Source: Deltaproteobacteria bacterium (GTDB taxonomy: Bacteria > Desulfobacterota > JACPFL01). From it: 52,478 nt of DNA. The translations under genes and the position numbers were made by a program. Location: assembly GCA_016183025.1 (NCBI GenBank), contig JACPFL010000094.1, positions 1 through 52,478 of the forward strand, read 5' to 3'. Shown in pieces: positions 32,038 through 44,384 of this stretch; the first letter of the stretch is position 1; every line of letters starts with the position of its first letter. A model generated the notes under the pieces. That model searched no databases. It was given only the letters and a program-made list of their open reading frames with translations, and was not told where the DNA came from.

Positions 32038-32829
32038 TCAGCGACCCGAGAGGGCCCCCTTCAGGTCGCGGATGAGCGCTTGCACCGGCGCCGGCGCCCC
32101 CCGGTGGGCCTCGACGAGCTGCACCAGGGCGCTCCCCACCACCACGCCGTCGGCCATCCGCCCGGCCTCGACGGCCTGCTGCGCGGTGGCGATCCCGAAC
32201 CCGACGCAGATGGGCAGGGCCGTCAGCCGGCGGATCTCACGGATGCGCTCATCCACGGCATACGCCAGATCGGGCCTGGCGCCTGTGACCCCGGTCACCG
32301 CCACCAGGTAGAGGAACCCGCTCGCCTCCCTGACGATCCATCGGAGCCGGTCCGGCGTCGTGGTCGGCGCCACCAGCAGGATCGTGTCCAGCCCTGCCGG
32401 CTCGCTCTCGGCCTTCATCTCCGCCAGCTCCTCCGGCGGGAGGTCCACGACCAGCAGCCCGTCCACCCCGGCCTGCCCCGCAGCCGTGGCCAGGGCCCGG
32501 AGCCCGAAGGCGTAGAACGGATTGTAGTAGCCAAACAGGACCAGGGGGACCGGGGAGTGCTTGCGCACGGCCTCGACCAGCCGGAGCACGCCGCGCAGGG
32601 TCGTTCCTGCGGCCAGGGCCCGCTGGCAGGCCTGCTGGATCACCGGGCCGTCGGCGACCGGATCGGAAAAGGGGACGCCCAGCTCGATCACGTCCGCCCC
32701 CGCCTCGGCTGCGGCCAGCACCAGCTCCTCGCTGGCGCGCAGGTCCGGGTCGCCGGCGGTCAGGTAGGCGACCAGGGCCCGCTCGCCGCGCTCGCGCAGG
32801 GCCGTGAAGGTCTGTCCGAGGCGCCTCAC
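32038..32829 (-). CDS. trpA: Tryptophan synthase alpha chain
   Basis: [40 protein letters not shown]. Confidence 0.97.
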   Translation of the reverse strand: MRRLGQTFTALRERGERALVAYLTAGDPDLRASEELVLAAAEAGADVIELGVPFSDPVADGPVIQQACQRALAAGTTLRGVLRLVEAVRKHSPVPLVLFGYYNPFYAFGLRALATAAGQAGVDGLLVVDLPPEELAEMKAESEPAGLDTILLVAPTTTPDRLRWIVREASGFLYLVAVTGVTGARPDLAYAVDERIREIRRLTALPICVGFGIATAQQAVEAGRMADGVVVGSALVQLVEAHRGAPAPVQALIRDLKGALSGR

Positions 32830-34061
32830 GGCGGGCCCGCGCCGAGCCCCAGGGTGTCTGCCACCAGCGGGACATCCTTGTCGCCCCGTCCCGAGAGGTT
32901 CAGGAGCACGAGCGTGTCGGGCGCCAGCCGGGGGGCCAGACGCGCGAGCACGGCGAGGGCATGGGCGCTCTCCAGGGCCGGCAGGATCCCCTCGGTCGAG
33001 GCCAGCTGCTGGAAGGCGGCCAGGGACTCTTCATCCGTGGCGCGCTCGACCTGCACCCGCCCGCCGGCCACGAGCGCGCTCAGCTCTGGGCCGACCCCGG
33101 GGTAGTCCAGTCCCGGGGCGATCGAATGGGTCGGCAGGATCTGCCCGTCCGCGTCCTGCAGGAGGAGCGTCCGGCTGCCGTGCAGGACCCCGGCCTGCCC
33201 GGCTGAGAGCGAGGCCGCATGGGCGCCCGGCTGGAGCCCTCGCCCTCCGGCCTCGGCCGCGACCATCCGCACGCCCGGATCACCGAGGAAGGGGTGAAAG
33301 AGGCCGAGCGCGTTGCTGCCGCCGCCCACGCAGGCCACCAGGAGATCCGGCAGACGTCCCTCTACCTGGAGGAGCTGGGCCCGGGCCTCCCGCCCGATCA
33401 CCGCCTGCAGCTCCCGGACCAGCCACGGGTACGGGTGCGGCCCGGCCACGGTCCCGATCAGGTAGTGCGTGGTGGCCAAATGGGTGGTCCAGTCGCGCAG
33501 GGCCTCGTTCATGGCGTCCTTCAGGGTGCGGCTCCCTGCCTCCACCGGGGTCACCCGGGCCCCGAGCAGGCGCATGCGGACCACGTTCAGCGCCTGCCGG
33601 GCCGTGTCCTCGGCCCCCATGAAGACCTCGCAGGCAAAGCCCAGCAGGGCCGCGACGGTGGCCGTGGCCACCCCGTGCTGCCCCGCGCCGGTCTCCGCGA
33701 TCAGGCGGCGCTTGCCCATGCGGCGCGCCAGCAGGGCCTGTCCCAGCGCGTTGTTGATCTTGTGGGCGCCGGTGTGGCAGAGGTCCTCCCGCTTCAGGAA
33801 GACGCGCAGGCCGCCGAGGGCCTCGCCCAGCCGCCGTCCCCGGTACAGGGGGGTCGGCCGGCCGACATAGTCACGGGCCAGGGACTCCAGCTCCTGGTGA
33901 AATGCCGGGTCCTGCCAGGCCCGCGTGAAGGCCGCTTCCAGCTCGATCAGGGCCGGCATGAGGGTCTCGGCCACGTACCGCCCGCCGAACAGGCCGAAAT
34001 GCCCCCGGGCATCGGGCCCGGTGGAGACGGACGCACCCGCCTCTGCTGGCCGCGGCGTCAT
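32826..34061 (-). CDS. trpB: Tryptophan synthase beta chain
   Basis: [62 protein letters not shown]. Confidence 0.97.
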   Translation of the reverse strand: MTPRPAEAGASVSTGPDARGHFGLFGGRYVAETLMPALIELEAAFTRAWQDPAFHQELESLARDYVGRPTPLYRGRRLGEALGGLRVFLKREDLCHTGAHKINNALGQALLARRMGKRRLIAETGAGQHGVATATVAALLGFACEVFMGAEDTARQALNVVRMRLLGARVTPVEAGSRTLKDAMNEALRDWTTHLATTHYLIGTVAGPHPYPWLVRELQAVIGREARAQLLQVEGRLPDLLVACVGGGSNALGLFHPFLGDPGVRMVAAEAGGRGLQPGAHAASLSAGQAGVLHGSRTLLLQDADGQILPTHSIAPGLDYPGVGPELSALVAGGRVQVERATDEESLAAFQQLASTEGILPALESAHALAVLARLAPRLAPDTLVLLNLSGRGDKDVPLVADTLGLGAGPP

Positions 34062-34687
34062 CGCCCCGCCGTCTCCGGCCCCGGGTCAGGGCCCGCCGCC
34101 CGATCCGCCGCCTGCACGGCCTCGACAAAGGCCCGCAGGCGGGAGAGGTCCTTCCGCCCCGGCGCGGCCTCCACCCCCGAGCAGACATCCACCGCATAGG
34201 GACGGACCCGTGCGATCGCTGCGCCCACGGTCTCCGGCGCGAGCCCGCCGGCCAGGATCACCCGCCCGCGGCGCCGGGCGGCCTCAGCGGCCTCCCAGGG
34301 GAAAGCCAACCCGGTGCCGCCATACAGCCCCTCGGCGTAGGTGTCCAGCAGGTCCGGGTCCCACCCCGCGCTCACCCGGAAGGCCTTGATGACCGGCGTC
34401 CCGAACTCCGCGCAGTAGGCCGGGGCCTCGTCCCCGTGGAACTGCAGGGCCGTGAGTCCGCAGCGCCCGACCACCTCCCGCACCACCGTGGGGCGCTCGT
34501 TGACGAAGACCCCCACCGCGGTCACGAAGGGTGGCAGGGCCCGGACGATGGCCAGGGCCGTCTCAGGCGTGACCCCGCGCGGGCTGGGCTGGTAGAAGAT
34601 GAGCCCGATCGCCTGCGCCCCCAGCTCGACGGCGGCCATGGCGTCCTGGACCGAGGTCATCCCGCAGACCTTGATCCGGGTCATCAC
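34058..34687 (-). CDS. trpF: Phosphoribosylanthranilate isomerase (possibly internally shortened)
   Basis: [47 protein letters not shown]. Confidence 0.93.
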   Translation of the reverse strand: MMTRIKVCGMTSVQDAMAAVELGAQAIGLIFYQPSPRGVTPETALAIVRALPPFVTAVGVFVNERPTVVREVVGRCGLTALQFHGDEAPAYCAEFGTPVIKAFRVSAGWDPDLLDTYAEGLYGGTGLAFPWEAAEAARRRGRVILAGGLAPETVGAAIARVRPYAVDVCSGVEAAPGRKDLSRLRAFVEAVQAADRAAGPDPGPETAGR

Positions 34688-35460
34688 CGCTCCCTGCCGA
34701 GCAGGGCCCGCAGGCGGGCGCTCGGCTCGGGCGCCCGCATCAACGTCTCCCCGATGAGGAACGCGTGCACCCCTTCGGCCTCGAGCGCCACGATCTGCTG
34801 CCGGCTCTGGATCCCGCTCTCGCTCACGACCACCACGCCCGCCGGCACGCGCTTGAGCAGGCGTCGCGTCACCCCGAGGTCCGTGGAGAACGTGTCCAGA
34901 TCGCGGTTGTTGATCCCGAGCAGGGTCGCCCCGGCCTCGAGGGCCGCGCCGAGCTCCGTCTCGTCGTGCACCTCCACCAGGGCGTCAAGGCCGAGCCCCT
35001 CCGCCGCCTGCAAGAGCGCCCGGAGCCGCGCGGGGCTCAGGGCCCGCGCGATCAGCAGGACCGCGTCCGCGCCGTGGGCGGCGCCCTCGCGGACCTGCAG
35101 CTCATCGACGATGAAGTCCTTGCGCAGCAAGGGGAGCGCGCTGGCGGCCCGGGCCCGGACGAGGTCGGAGAGCCCGCCCCGGAAGTAGGTCTCGTCCGTC
35201 AGCACGGAGAGGGCCGCGGCCCCAGCGGCCTCGAGGTCACGGGCCAGGGCCGCCGGGTCGAACGGTTCCCGCAGCAGCCCGGCCGACGGTGAGGCGTGCT
35301 TGATCTCGGCGATGATCCGGGTGCCGGGGGCCGCGCCTGGACGGAGGGCCTGGCGCAGGCGGTAGGGGGGAACCCGGGGCTCGGGCGCGGGCCCTGCGGG
35401 GTGCTGCCTCAGTGCGGCCACCTCGGCGGCCTTGGTCGTCAGGATCTGCTGGAGAATCAC
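34684..35460 (-). CDS. trpC: Indole-3-glycerol phosphate synthase
   Basis: IIAEIKHASPSAG; ALSVLTDETYFRGG; PLLRKDFIVDELQV; GINNRDLDTFSTDL; VSESGI. Confidence 0.96.
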   Translation of the reverse strand: MILQQILTTKAAEVAALRQHPAGPAPEPRVPPYRLRQALRPGAAPGTRIIAEIKHASPSAGLLREPFDPAALARDLEAAGAAALSVLTDETYFRGGLSDLVRARAASALPLLRKDFIVDELQVREGAAHGADAVLLIARALSPARLRALLQAAEGLGLDALVEVHDETELGAALEAGATLLGINNRDLDTFSTDLGVTRRLLKRVPAGVVVVSESGIQSRQQIVALEAEGVHAFLIGETLMRAPEPSARLRALLGRER

Positions 35461-35536
35461 CAGGCGTCCGGGAAGCGCCCGCCGGGGAGCCGGAAGGGCT
35501 GGGCGGAGAGGCCCGGGGTGGACGCCCCGCTGGCCG

Positions 35537-36583
35537 CTAGCCGCTCCGGGTCATCTCAACGAGCTTACGGAGCTTCTCCATCGCCGCCCCGGTATCGATG
35601 GAGTCGGCGGCCAGGCGCACCCCCTCCTGGAGGGCGGCCGCCGTGCCCGCGGCCATCAGCGCCGCCGCGGCGTTCATGAGGACGATGTCCCGCTTGGGGC
35701 CCGGGGCGCCACGCAGGATGCTGAGGATGATCTCCGCGTTCTCCTTCACGTCCCCACCTTGCAGCTCCGCCAGGGTCGCCCGTGGGAGCCCCAGCTCCTC
35801 GGGCGTGACCACGTAGGTCTTGACCTCCCCGTCCCGCACCTCGGAGATCTTGCTCGGCCCGGTGTTGGAGAGCTCGTCCAGGCCGTCGGCCCCGTGCACG
35901 ACCAGCGCGCGCGCGACCCCCAGCCCGCCGAGCACGGTGGCCAGGACCTCGGTCAGCGCTCCGTCATAGACCCCCATGACCTGGGCGTTCGCGTTGGCGG
36001 GGTTGGTGAGCGGCCCCAGGATGTTGAAGACCGTGCGGATGCGCATCTCCCGCCGGGCGAGCATGACGTACTTCATGGCCGTGTGCAGCAGCGGGGCGTA
36101 GAGGAAGCCGATGCCGACCCGGTCGATGCAGCGCGCGACCTTGGACGCGGGCAGGTCGATCGACACCCCCAGGGCCTCGACCACATCGGCGCTGCCACAC
36201 AGGCTGGAGATGGAGCGGTTGCCGTGCTTGGCCACCCGGAGCCCGGCCCCCGCCACCACGAAGGCGGTGGCCGTGGAGACGTTGAACGTCCCGCTCGCGT
36301 CTCCCCCGGTGCCGGCCGTATCCACCAACATCTCCCGCTCGGTGCCCGACAGGCCGGCCCCGACGTCCGACTGGGTGCGCACGGGGGTCGCCTTCCGGCG
36401 CATCACCTGGGCGAAGCCGATCAGCTCCTCGACCGTCTCCCCCTTCATCCGCAGGGCCGTGAGGAAGGCGGCGATCTGGGCATCGGTGGCGCCGCCGGAC
36501 ATGATCTCGTCCATGACCGCGGCGGCCTCTTCCCGGGTGAGGTCCTCCCGGCTGACGACCTTCTTCAGGACATCGGTGACCAT
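35537..36583 (-). CDS. trpD: Anthranilate phosphoribosyltransferase
   Basis: [52 protein letters not shown]. Confidence 0.96.
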   Translation of the reverse strand: MVTDVLKKVVSREDLTREEAAAVMDEIMSGGATDAQIAAFLTALRMKGETVEELIGFAQVMRRKATPVRTQSDVGAGLSGTEREMLVDTAGTGGDASGTFNVSTATAFVVAGAGLRVAKHGNRSISSLCGSADVVEALGVSIDLPASKVARCIDRVGIGFLYAPLLHTAMKYVMLARREMRIRTVFNILGPLTNPANANAQVMGVYDGALTEVLATVLGGLGVARALVVHGADGLDELSNTGPSKISEVRDGEVKTYVVTPEELGLPRATLAELQGGDVKENAEIILSILRGAPGPKRDIVLMNAAAALMAAGTAAALQEGVRLAADSIDTGAAMEKLRKLVEMTRSG

Positions 36584-36602
36584 CGGTCTCCAGGCGCGCG
36601 GG

Positions 36603-37091
36603 TCAGGCGTTCGCGGCCCTGCCGCCGCCGGCCGGCGCCTTCCCCTTCCCGGCCCGCCGCCCCGGGGCCTTCCCGCCTTCCGCCTTGGGGCGCGTCCGCT
36701 TCGCCCTCTTGGGTGCCCGCTCCCGCTTCCCCCCGGCCTCGGGGAGCAGCTCGACCACTGACATGGGCGCGCCATCCCCTGGACGCGGCCCGACCTTGAC
36801 GATCCGGGTATACCCGCCGCTCCGCTCACGAAAGCGGGGCGCCAGGGTGTCGAAGAGCTTCTTCGCGACCGCCTGATCCCGGATGACGCGCAGCGCCCGC
36901 CGCCGGGCGTGCAGCGTGCCCGCCTTCCCCAAGGTGATCATCCGCTCGGCGAGCCGCCGGAGCTCTCTCGCCTTGGCATGGGTCGTGGTGACCCGCTCGT
37001 GCTCCAGGAAGGAGGTCACCAGGTTCCGGAGCATGGCCAGCCGGTGGGCGGTGGGACGCCCGAGCTGGCCCCGCATCTTGAGGTGTCTCAT
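36603..37091 (-). CDS. rplQ: 50S ribosomal protein L17 with basic C-terminal extension
   Basis: [45 protein letters not shown]. Confidence 0.96.
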   Translation of the reverse strand: MRHLKMRGQLGRPTAHRLAMLRNLVTSFLEHERVTTTHAKARELRRLAERMITLGKAGTLHARRRALRVIRDQAVAKKLFDTLAPRFRERSGGYTRIVKVGPRPGDGAPMSVVELLPEAGGKRERAPKRAKRTRPKAEGGKAPGRRAGKGKAPAGGGRAANA

Positions 37092-37150
37092 CCGTCAGGC
37101 CCTCTGGTCGCAGGCGGGCATGCGGAGCCCGGGGGCCGTCGCGGCCGCGA

Positions 37151-38161
37151 TCATTGCTGCTGGGCCCGCAGGCGCTCCACCTCCTCCCGGCTGGGGAAGT
37201 TCTCCAGCTTCATCCCCAGGGAGAGGTCCATCTCGCTCAGGATCTCCTTGATCTCGTTGAGCGACTTGCGCCCGAAGTTCTTGGTCCTGAGCATCTCGCC
37301 CTCGGTCCGCTGCACGAGCTCGCCGATGTACCTGATGTTGGCGTTCTTCAGGCAGTTGGCCGAGCGCACCGAGAGCTCCAGCTCGTCCACGCTCTTGAGG
37401 AGGTTCTCGTTGAACTCCGTCTGCTCCAGGGGGATCTCCGCCCGCTCCTCCTCGACCTCCTCCTCGAAGTTGATGAAGATGTTGAGCTGGTCCTGGAGGA
37501 TCTTGGCAGCGAACGCCACCGCGTCCTCGGGGGCGATGGAGCCGTTGGTCCACACCTCGATGGTCAGCTTGTCGTAGTCGGTGATCTGACCCACGCGGGC
37601 GTGGGAGACGGCGTAGTTGACCTTGCGGACGGGGGAGAAGACCGCGTCCAGGGGGATGGTCCCGATGGGCATCCCCTCCTCCTTGTTCCGTTCGGCCGGG
37701 ACGTAGCCCCGTCCGCTCTTGACGACCATCTCCATCTCCAGCCTGGCATCCTTCGCCAGGGTGGCGATGTGCTGCTCCGGGTTCAAGATCTCCACGGACT
37801 GGTCCGTGAGGATGTCCCCGGCCGTCACCACCCGCTCTCCCTGGCCCTTGATCCGGACGGTCCGGGGGCCCTGGCCGTGGAGCTTCACCACGACCTCCTT
37901 CAGGTTGAGGATGACGTCCGTGACGTCCTCCTTCACGCCGGGGATCGTGGAGAACTCGTGCAGCACCCCCTCCATCTTCACCGAGGTGATGGCCGCCCCC
38001 TGGATCGAGGAGAGCAGGATACGCCGCAGGGCGTTGCCGATGGTGATCCCGAAGCCCCGCTCGAAGGGCTCGCCCACGAACCGCGCGTAGGTGGGCGACT
38101 TCGTCTCCTCGTCGATCTCCAGCCGCTTGGGCCGGATCAGGTCCCGCCAGTTCCGATACAT
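37151..38161 (-). CDS. rpoA: DNA-directed RNA polymerase subunit alpha
   Basis: [27 protein letters not shown]; alpha-[20 protein letters not shown]. Confidence 0.97.
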   Translation of the reverse strand: MYRNWRDLIRPKRLEIDEETKSPTYARFVGEPFERGFGITIGNALRRILLSSIQGAAITSVKMEGVLHEFSTIPGVKEDVTDVILNLKEVVVKLHGQGPRTVRIKGQGERVVTAGDILTDQSVEILNPEQHIATLAKDARLEMEMVVKSGRGYVPAERNKEEGMPIGTIPLDAVFSPVRKVNYAVSHARVGQITDYDKLTIEVWTNGSIAPEDAVAFAAKILQDQLNIFINFEEEVEEERAEIPLEQTEFNENLLKSVDELELSVRSANCLKNANIRYIGELVQRTEGEMLRTKNFGRKSLNEIKEILSEMDLSLGMKLENFPSREEVERLRAQQQ

Positions 38162-38216
38162 AGGTCCTCCGCTTCACCGCCCCGGACGGGTGGGCGGGCC
38201 GGTCGGCCTCGCCCCC

Positions 38217-38843
38217 CTACCGGGAGTAATGCTCCACGATGAGCTGTTCCTGGATGGGCAGGGTCAGCTCCTGCCGCGCGGGCATGGCCTTGACCACCCC
38301 CCGGTAGTTCGGGCGGTCCAGCTCCAGCCACCCGGGGATCCCCCGCTTCACCCCCGCATCCAGGCACTCGTTGACCCTGGTGATCCGGCGGCTCTTCTCC
38401 TTCAGCTCGATGACATCACCCCGCGAGGTGATGTGCGAGGGGGTGCTGGCCTTGCGGCCGTTGACCAGGATGTGCCCGTGGCGCACGAGCTGGCGCGCCT
38501 CGGCCCGCGACGCCGCGAACCCCAGGCGGTAGACCATGTTGTCCAGCCGGCGCTCGAGCAGGACGAGCAGGCTCTCGCCCGTGATCCCCTTCATGCGGTC
38601 GGCCCGCTCGAAGTACCCCTTGAGCTGGCGCTCCATCAGGCCGTAGATCCGCTTGACCTTCTGCTTCTCCCGCAGCCGCGCCCCATATTCGGAGAACTTG
38701 CGCCGCTGCTGGCCGTGCTGGCCGGGGGCGTAGTTCCGTCGCTCCACGGGACACTTGTCCGTGTAGCACTTGTCCCCCTTCAGGAAGAGCTTCATCCCCT
38801 CCCGTCGGCACAGTCGGCAGACGGCCCCGGTGTACCTCGCCAA
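38217..38843 (-). CDS. rpsD: 30S ribosomal protein S4 (Cys-containing form)
   Basis: [36 protein letters not shown]. Confidence 0.97.
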   Translation of the reverse strand: MARYTGAVCRLCRREGMKLFLKGDKCYTDKCPVERRNYAPGQHGQQRRKFSEYGARLREKQKVKRIYGLMERQLKGYFERADRMKGITGESLLVLLERRLDNMVYRLGFAASRAEARQLVRHGHILVNGRKASTPSHITSRGDVIELKEKSRRITRVNECLDAGVKRGIPGWLELDRPNYRGVVKAMPARQELTLPIQEQLIVEHYSR

Positions 38844-38873
38844 CGCCCTCCCCCCTCCTTCGGGACGCCCCCG

Positions 38874-39266
38874 CTACACCCGCCGGCGCTTGGGCGCCCG
38901 GCAGCCGTTATGCGGGATCGGCGTGACATCCCGGATCAGATTGACGCTGAACCCCGCGGCCTGGAGGGCCCGGAGGGCCGACTCCCGCCCGGACCCCGGC
39001 CCCTTCACGTAGACCTCGATGTTCTTCATGCCGTGCTCCATGGCCTTCTTGGCCGCATCCTCGGCGGCCATCTGGGCGGCGAAGGGGGTGGACTTGCGCG
39101 AGCCCTTGAACCCGACCACGCCGGCCGAGGACCAGGAGACGACGCTCCCCTGCAGGTCCGTGATGGTGATGATCGTGTTGTTGAAGGTCGCCTGGATGTG
39201 GGCGATCCCGTTCAGGATGTTTTTCTTCTCCCGCTTCTTCTTCAGCCCCTTCTTCGGCTGAGCCAT
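38874..39266 (-). CDS. rpsK: 30S ribosomal protein S11
   Basis: [51 protein letters not shown]. Confidence 0.97.
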   Translation of the reverse strand: MAQPKKGLKKKREKKNILNGIAHIQATFNNTIITITDLQGSVVSWSSAGVVGFKGSRKSTPFAAQMAAEDAAKKAMEHGMKNIEVYVKGPGSGRESALRALQAAGFSVNLIRDVTPIPHNGCRAPKRRRV

Positions 39267-39285
39267 CTCCCCCCTCCCGCCGCGG

Positions 39286-39672
39286 TCAGGCCGTCGGCGC
39301 CGGCTGCTTCTTCCGGCCGATGATGGAGCGCCGCGGCCCCTTCCGGGTACGGGCGTTGGTGTGGGTCCGCTGCCCGCGCACCGGCAGCCCGCGGCGATGC
39401 CGGAGCCCCCGGTAGGTCCCGAGGTCGATGAGCCGCTTGATGTTCTGGGCCATGTCGCGGCGCAGATCGCCCTCGACCTTGTAGTCCCGGTCGATGAGGT
39501 CCCGGATCTTGGTGACCTGCTCCTCGGTGAGCTGGTCGGTCTTGGTGTTCCAGTCCACCCCGGCCGCCGACAGGATCCGCTGGGCGCTCGAACGCCCGAG
39601 CCCGTAGATGTAAGTCAGGGCGATCTCCATCCGTTTGTTCCGGGGGAGGTCCACCCCCGCGATGCGCGCCAT
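39286..39672 (-). CDS. rpsM: 30S ribosomal protein S13
   Basis: [53 protein letters not shown]. Confidence 0.97.
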   Translation of the reverse strand: MARIAGVDLPRNKRMEIALTYIYGLGRSSAQRILSAAGVDWNTKTDQLTEEQVTKIRDLIDRDYKVEGDLRRDMAQNIKRLIDLGTYRGLRHRRGLPVRGQRTHTNARTRKGPRRSIIGRKKQPAPTA

Positions 39673-39727
39673 CTCTCCTCACCCTCCCCGGCGAGGGGCC
39701 CCCAGGGGCTCCAGGCCCCGCCGCCCC

Positions 39728-39841
39728 TCAGCCCTGCCGCTGCTTGTGCTTCGGGTTCTCGCAGATGACCCGGAGGAATCCCTTGCGCTTGATGATCTTG
39801 CATTTCTCGCACATCTTCTTGATCGAGGCCTTGACCTTCAT
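39728..39841 (-). CDS. rpmJ: 50S ribosomal protein L36
   Basis: [37 protein letters not shown]; below ORF-track length cutoff. Confidence 0.96.
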   Translation of the reverse strand: MKVKASIKKMCEKCKIIKRKGFLRVICENPKHKQRQG

Positions 39842-39862
39842 GCCGCCGCCCGCCCTTCCGTC

Positions 39863-40081
39863 CTACCGCGCCCGGTAGGTGATCCGCCCCCGGGAGAGGT
39901 CGTACGGGGAGAGCTCCACGGTCACCCGGTCCCCGGGCAGGATCTTGATGAAGTGCATCCGCATCTTGCCCGACACGTGGGCCAGGACCCGGTGCCCGTT
40001 CTCCAGCTCCACCCGGAACATGGCGTTGGGCAGGGGCTCGACGACGACCCCCTCGACCTCAATCGCGTCTTCTTTCGGCAT
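39863..40081 (-). CDS. infA: Translation initiation factor IF-1
   Basis: [70 protein letters not shown]. Confidence 0.97.
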   Translation of the reverse strand: MPKEDAIEVEGVVVEPLPNAMFRVELENGHRVLAHVSGKMRMHFIKILPGDRVTVELSPYDLSRGRITYRAR

Positions 40082-40104
40082 CCAACCTCCCTCGCCCGCA
40101 CCCT

Positions 40105-40854
40105 TCAGCGGCACGTCAGGATCACCGGCCCGTCCTCGGTGATCGCCACCGAATGCTCGAAGTGCGCCGACAGGCTGCGGTCTCGCGTGACGGCGGTCCA
40201 GCCGTCCGAGAGGATCTCGACCTCCGGCCCCCCCGCGTTCACCATGGGCTCGATCGCCAGGACCATCCCGGGCACGAGCTGGACCCCGTGGCCGAAGGTG
40301 CCGAAGTTGGGGACCTGCGGCGGCTCGTGCAGGCTCCGGCCGATCCCGTGCCCCACGAACTCCCGGACCACCGAGTACCCGCACGCCTCGACATGATATT
40401 GCACGGCCAGGGAGACGTCCGAGAGCCGGTTGCCCGGCACCGCCTTGGCGATGGCCAGGTACAGGGCCTCCTCCGTGGCCTGGATGAGCCGCTCGGCCTC
40501 GGGCGTGATCCCCCCCACCCCGACCGTCACCGCGGCGTCGCCGAAGTAGCCGTCGCAGACGGCCCCGAAGTCCAGGCCGATGATATCCCCCTCCCGGAGG
40601 ACCCGCCGGGGCGAGGGGATCCCGTGGACCACCTCCTCGTTGACGGAGGTGCAGAGAACCGCCGGGTACCCGTGGTACCCCTTGAAGGCGGGCTGGGCCT
40701 TCCGGGCCCTCAGGGCCTGCTCGGCGTGGCGATTCAGCTCCAGGGTGCTGACCCCGGGCTTCACCATCTCCCGCAGCTCCTCCAGGATCTCGGCCACCAC
40801 CCGGCTGGCAGCCCGCATCCGGTCGATCTCCTGGGGCGACTTCAGGATGATCAT
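40105..40854 (-). CDS. map: Methionine aminopeptidase type I
   Basis: [69 protein letters not shown]. Confidence 0.96.
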   Translation of the reverse strand: MIILKSPQEIDRMRAASRVVAEILEELREMVKPGVSTLELNRHAEQALRARKAQPAFKGYHGYPAVLCTSVNEEVVHGIPSPRRVLREGDIIGLDFGAVCDGYFGDAAVTVGVGGITPEAERLIQATEEALYLAIAKAVPGNRLSDVSLAVQYHVEACGYSVVREFVGHGIGRSLHEPPQVPNFGTFGHGVQLVPGMVLAIEPMVNAGGPEVEILSDGWTAVTRDRSLSAHFEHSVAITEDGPVILTCR

Positions 40855-41510
40855 GCCCGTGGCGATCCCTCGCTCACGACCGCCAGCAGCCGCTGGAGCA
40901 CCTCCTCGATGGGGCCCACCCCGTCCACGACGCGCAGCAACCCCCGCGCCTCGTAGTAGGCCAGCAGGGGCAGGGTCTTCTCCTGGTAGGCGTGCAGGCG
41001 GGCCCGGACGGTGCCCTCGACGTCGTCCTCGCGCTGGTGCAGCTCCCCGCCGCAGCGCCCGCAGCGTCCCGGGTGGGGCGGGGGGTCGTACAGCAGGTGG
41101 AAGCCCTGGCCGCAAGCCCGGCAGACGCGACGTCCGGAGAGGCGCCTGATGATCTCCTGCTCAGGGGCGTCCAGGCTGATGGCGAGGTCCAGCCGGGTCC
41201 CCATGGCGGCCAGGGTGGCCGCCAGCGCGTCCGCCTGGGGGACGGTCCGGGGGAACCCATCGAGGATGAACCCCGGCTGGCAGTCCGGGCGGCGGAGCCG
41301 CTCCGCGACGATGCCGATCATCACGTCGTCCGGGACCAGGTCGCCGGCCTCCATGAAGCCGCGCGCCTGCTCCCCCAGCACCGTCCTGGCGCGCATGGCC
41401 TCCCGGAGGATCTCGCCGGTGGAGATCACGGGGATGCCGAACTTCTCCCCGAGCAGCTTGGCCTGGGTCCCCTTCCCGGCCCCGGGGGGGCCCATCATGG
41501 TGAGGGTCAC
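40851..41510 (-). CDS. adk: Adenylate kinase with zinc LID
   Basis: [54 protein letters not shown]...[11 protein letters not shown] start 41510 overlapping secY stop. Confidence 0.96.
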   Translation of the reverse strand: MTLTMMGPPGAGKGTQAKLLGEKFGIPVISTGEILREAMRARTVLGEQARGFMEAGDLVPDDVMIGIVAERLRRPDCQPGFILDGFPRTVPQADALAATLAAMGTRLDLAISLDAPEQEIIRRLSGRRVCRACGQGFHLLYDPPPHPGRCGRCGGELHQREDDVEGTVRARLHAYQEKTLPLLAYYEARGLLRVVDGVGPIEEVLQRLLAVVSEGSPRA

Positions 41511-42817
41511 CCGCGCCTCCCCTTGATCCGGACCTTTCGCATGAACCCCTCGTAGTGCCGGGTCAGCATGTGGGCCTCGATCTGCTGGACCGTGTCCAGC
41601 GCCACGCCCACCACGATCAGCAGCGAGGTCCCGCCGAAGAAGAAGGGAACATTGAACTGCACCACGAGGAGGGTGGGCAGCACGGAGACCGCCGAGAGGT
41701 ACAGGGCGCCCCACAGGGTGATGCGCGTGAGGATCCGGTCGATGTACTCCGCCGTCTTCTTCCCGGGCCGGACCCCGGGGATGTACCCGCCGTACTTGCG
41801 CATGTTCTCCGCGACGTCCATGGGGTTGAACTGGACGGCGGTGTAGAAGTAACAGAAGAAGATGATGAAGCCCACATACAGGAGCTCGTAGAGCACCGTC
41901 CCGGGATTGAACTGCCGGGCCAGGTTCTGCACGAAGGGGACATTGACGAAGTTGGCCACCGTGGCCGGGAACAGGATGATGGAGGACGCGAAGATCGGCG
42001 GGATCACCCCGGAGGTGTTCACGCGCAGGGGGAGGTGCTGCTTCTGCCCCCCGTACACCCGCCGGCCCACGACCCGCTTGGCGTACTGCACCGGGATGCG
42101 CCGCTGTCCCCGCTCCACGAAGACGATGAAGCCCACCACCGCCACCATGAAGGCCATGAGGAACAGGATCACGATCACGGAGAGCTCGCCCGTGCGGATC
42201 AGCCGTCCGGTGGAGATGATGGCGGAGGGGAGCCTCGCCACGATCCCGGCGAAGATGATGAGGGAGATGCCGTTGCCGATCCCCCGCTCCGTGATCTGCT
42301 CCCCGAGCCACATGATGAACGCCGTGCCGGAGGTCAGGGTGATCATCGTCATCAGGCGGAAGTACCAGCCAGGATGGGGGACCACGAGCTGGCCCCCGGG
42401 ACCCGTCATGTTCTCCAGCCCGATCGAGATCCCGAGAGACTGCACGAGGCTGAGGAGCACCGTGCCGTAGCGGGTGTACTGGATGATCTTCTTCCGGCCG
42501 AGCTCCCCTTCCTTCGAGAGCTTCTCCAGGTAGGGGACGACCACCGTGAGGAGCTGGAGGATGATGGAGGCCGAGATGTAGGGCATGATCCCGAGCGCGA
42601 AGACCGAGAAGCGCTCCAGGGCCCCTCCCGAGAACATGTCGAACAGGCCGAGCAGGGTCCCGCGGGCCTGGGCGAAGAAGGTGGCCAGGGCCTGGGAGTC
42701 GATCCCGGGCGTGGGGACGAACACCCCCACCCGGTAGACGGCCAGCATGATGAAGGTGTAGAGGATCCGGCGCTTGAGCTCGGGGATCTTCCCGATGGTC
42801 TGAAACCCGGCGAACAC
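41507..42817 (-). CDS. secY: Preprotein translocase subunit SecY
   Basis: [43 protein letters not shown]; multi-TM. Confidence 0.97.
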   Translation of the reverse strand: MFAGFQTIGKIPELKRRILYTFIMLAVYRVGVFVPTPGIDSQALATFFAQARGTLLGLFDMFSGGALERFSVFALGIMPYISASIILQLLTVVVPYLEKLSKEGELGRKKIIQYTRYGTVLLSLVQSLGISIGLENMTGPGGQLVVPHPGWYFRLMTMITLTSGTAFIMWLGEQITERGIGNGISLIIFAGIVARLPSAIISTGRLIRTGELSVIVILFLMAFMVAVVGFIVFVERGQRRIPVQYAKRVVGRRVYGGQKQHLPLRVNTSGVIPPIFASSIILFPATVANFVNVPFVQNLARQFNPGTVLYELLYVGFIIFFCYFYTAVQFNPMDVAENMRKYGGYIPGVRPGKKTAEYIDRILTRITLWGALYLSAVSVLPTLLVVQFNVPFFFGGTSLLIVVGVALDTVQQIEAHMLTRHYEGFMRKVRIKGRRG

Positions 42818-42820
42818 GGC

Positions 42821-43261
42821 CTAGATGACCTCCGCCCGCCCGCCCGCCGCCTCGATCTTCGCCCGCGCCTGGGCGCTGAAGCGATGCGCCCGGACCACCA
42901 GGGGGCGGTCGAGGCTCCCCTCGGCCAGCACCTTCACCCCGGCGCGGACCCGCCTGACGAGCCCCCGCTCGCGGAGCGCCTGGACATCCACGGTGCTCCC
43001 CGCCGCGAAGGCCTCGAGGTCGCGGAGGTTGACGACGGCGTACTCCTTGCGGAAGGGGTTCGTGAACCCGCGCTTGGGCACCCGGCGCTGCAGCGGCATC
43101 TGGCCGCCCTCGAACCCCGGCCCCTTGGCCCCGCCGGCGCGCGCCTTCTGCCCCTTGGCCCCGTAGGTCGCATAGCGCCCGTGGCCGGAGCCTGGTCCCC
43201 GGCCCACGCGCTTGCGGCGCCGCCGGGAGCCAGGGACGGGCTTCAGCTCCGACAGGACCAT
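42821..43261 (-). CDS. rplO: 50S ribosomal protein L15
   Basis: [49 protein letters not shown]. Confidence 0.96.
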   Translation of the reverse strand: MVLSELKPVPGSRRRRKRVGRGPGSGHGRYATYGAKGQKARAGGAKGPGFEGGQMPLQRRVPKRGFTNPFRKEYAVVNLRDLEAFAAGSTVDVQALRERGLVRRVRAGVKVLAEGSLDRPLVVRAHRFSAQARAKIEAAGGRAEVI

Positions 43262-43458
43262 CAGCGCTCCTCCCCGGCGCTCTCCCGGACCTCGACGAGG
43301 TGCGCGACGTGCTGCAGCATCCCCCGCACGGCCGGGGTGTCGTCCACGACCACCGTCTGGTGGAGGCGGCGCAGGCCCAGCCCCCTCACGGTCTGCCGCT
43401 GCCGCACCGGGTAGCCGATCACGCTCCGCCTGAGGGACACCACGAGCTTCCTGGCCAT
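43261..43458 (-). CDS. rpmD: 50S ribosomal protein L30
   Basis: [57 protein letters not shown]. Confidence 0.95.
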   Translation of the reverse strand: MARKLVVSLRRSVIGYPVRQRQTVRGLGLRRLHQTVVVDDTPAVRGMLQHVAHLVEVRESAGEER

Positions 43459-43476
43459 CTCCTGCGCTCCCGCCAC

Positions 43477-43974
43477 CTACTGGACGTCCGCCAGCCGCTT
43501 CCCGCGCTGCCGGGCGATCTCCTCGGGAGCCCGGAGGCCCCGCAGGGCCTCGAAGGTCGCCTTCACCAGGTTGTGGGGGTTGTTGGACCCCAGCCGCTTG
43601 GTCAGGATGTTCTGGATCCCCGCGGACTCCACCACGGCCCGCACCGGCCCGCCCGCGATCACGCCGGTCCCCTCGGAGGCCGGCTTGAGCAGCACGGTGG
43701 CCGCCCCGAACTCCCCGCGCGCCTCGTAGGGGATCGTGTTGTCCCGGATGGGCACCTCGATCAGGCTCTTCTTGCCGTGCTCGATCCCCTTGCGAATGGC
43801 CTCGGGGACCTCTTTCGCCTTGCCCATCCCGTAGCCGACATGGCCCCGTCCGTCCCCCACCACGACGAGGGCGCTGAAGGAGAAGCGCCGGCCCCCCTTG
43901 ACCACCTTGGCCACGCGGTTGATGTGGACTACCCGGTCCTTGAGATCGAGCTCCTCAGCGCTGACCTTCGCCAC
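43477..43974 (-). CDS. rpsE: 30S ribosomal protein S5
   Basis: [49 protein letters not shown]. Confidence 0.97.
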   Translation of the reverse strand: MAKVSAEELDLKDRVVHINRVAKVVKGGRRFSFSALVVVGDGRGHVGYGMGKAKEVPEAIRKGIEHGKKSLIEVPIRDNTIPYEARGEFGAATVLLKPASEGTGVIAGGPVRAVVESAGIQNILTKRLGSNNPHNLVKATFEALRGLRAPEEIARQRGKRLADVQ

Positions 43975-43987
43975 CCCCGTCCTCCCT

Positions 43988-44365
43988 TCAGAACTCCAGC
44001 CCGGCGTCGCGAGCCCCGTCCGCCAGGGCCTTGACCCGGCCGTGGTACAGATATCCCCCGCGGTCGAAGACCACCTGCCGCACGCCGCGCGCCAGCGCCT
44101 TCTGCGCGACGAGCTGCCCGACCCGCTTGGCCGCCTCGGCCTTGCGCTTCCCGCTGGCCGCCGTCGCCCCCCGCAGCTCCGGGCTCAGCGAGGAGGCCGC
44201 GGCCACGGTCCGTCCGTCAGCATCGTCGATCACCTGCGCGTAGATATGCCGGGCGCTCCGGAAGACGCTGAGCCTGGGGCGCTGGGCGCTCCCCACCACC
44301 CTCTTGCGGACCCGCCGCCTCCGCCGGAGGCGGGGGGTCAGGTCCTTGCTCCGCAGCACTGCCAT
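43988..44365 (-). CDS. rplR: 50S ribosomal protein L18
   Basis: [53 protein letters not shown]. Confidence 0.96.
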   Translation of the reverse strand: MAVLRSKDLTPRLRRRRRVRKRVVGSAQRPRLSVFRSARHIYAQVIDDADGRTVAAASSLSPELRGATAASGKRKAEAAKRVGQLVAQKALARGVRQVVFDRGGYLYHGRVKALADGARDAGLEF

Positions 44366-44384
44366 GTCCGCGCTCCCGTCCCGC

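Noticed and set aside
40992-41555. Plus-strand ORF opposite adk
   Set aside because: Antisense to a fully conserved adenylate kinase with zinc LID.
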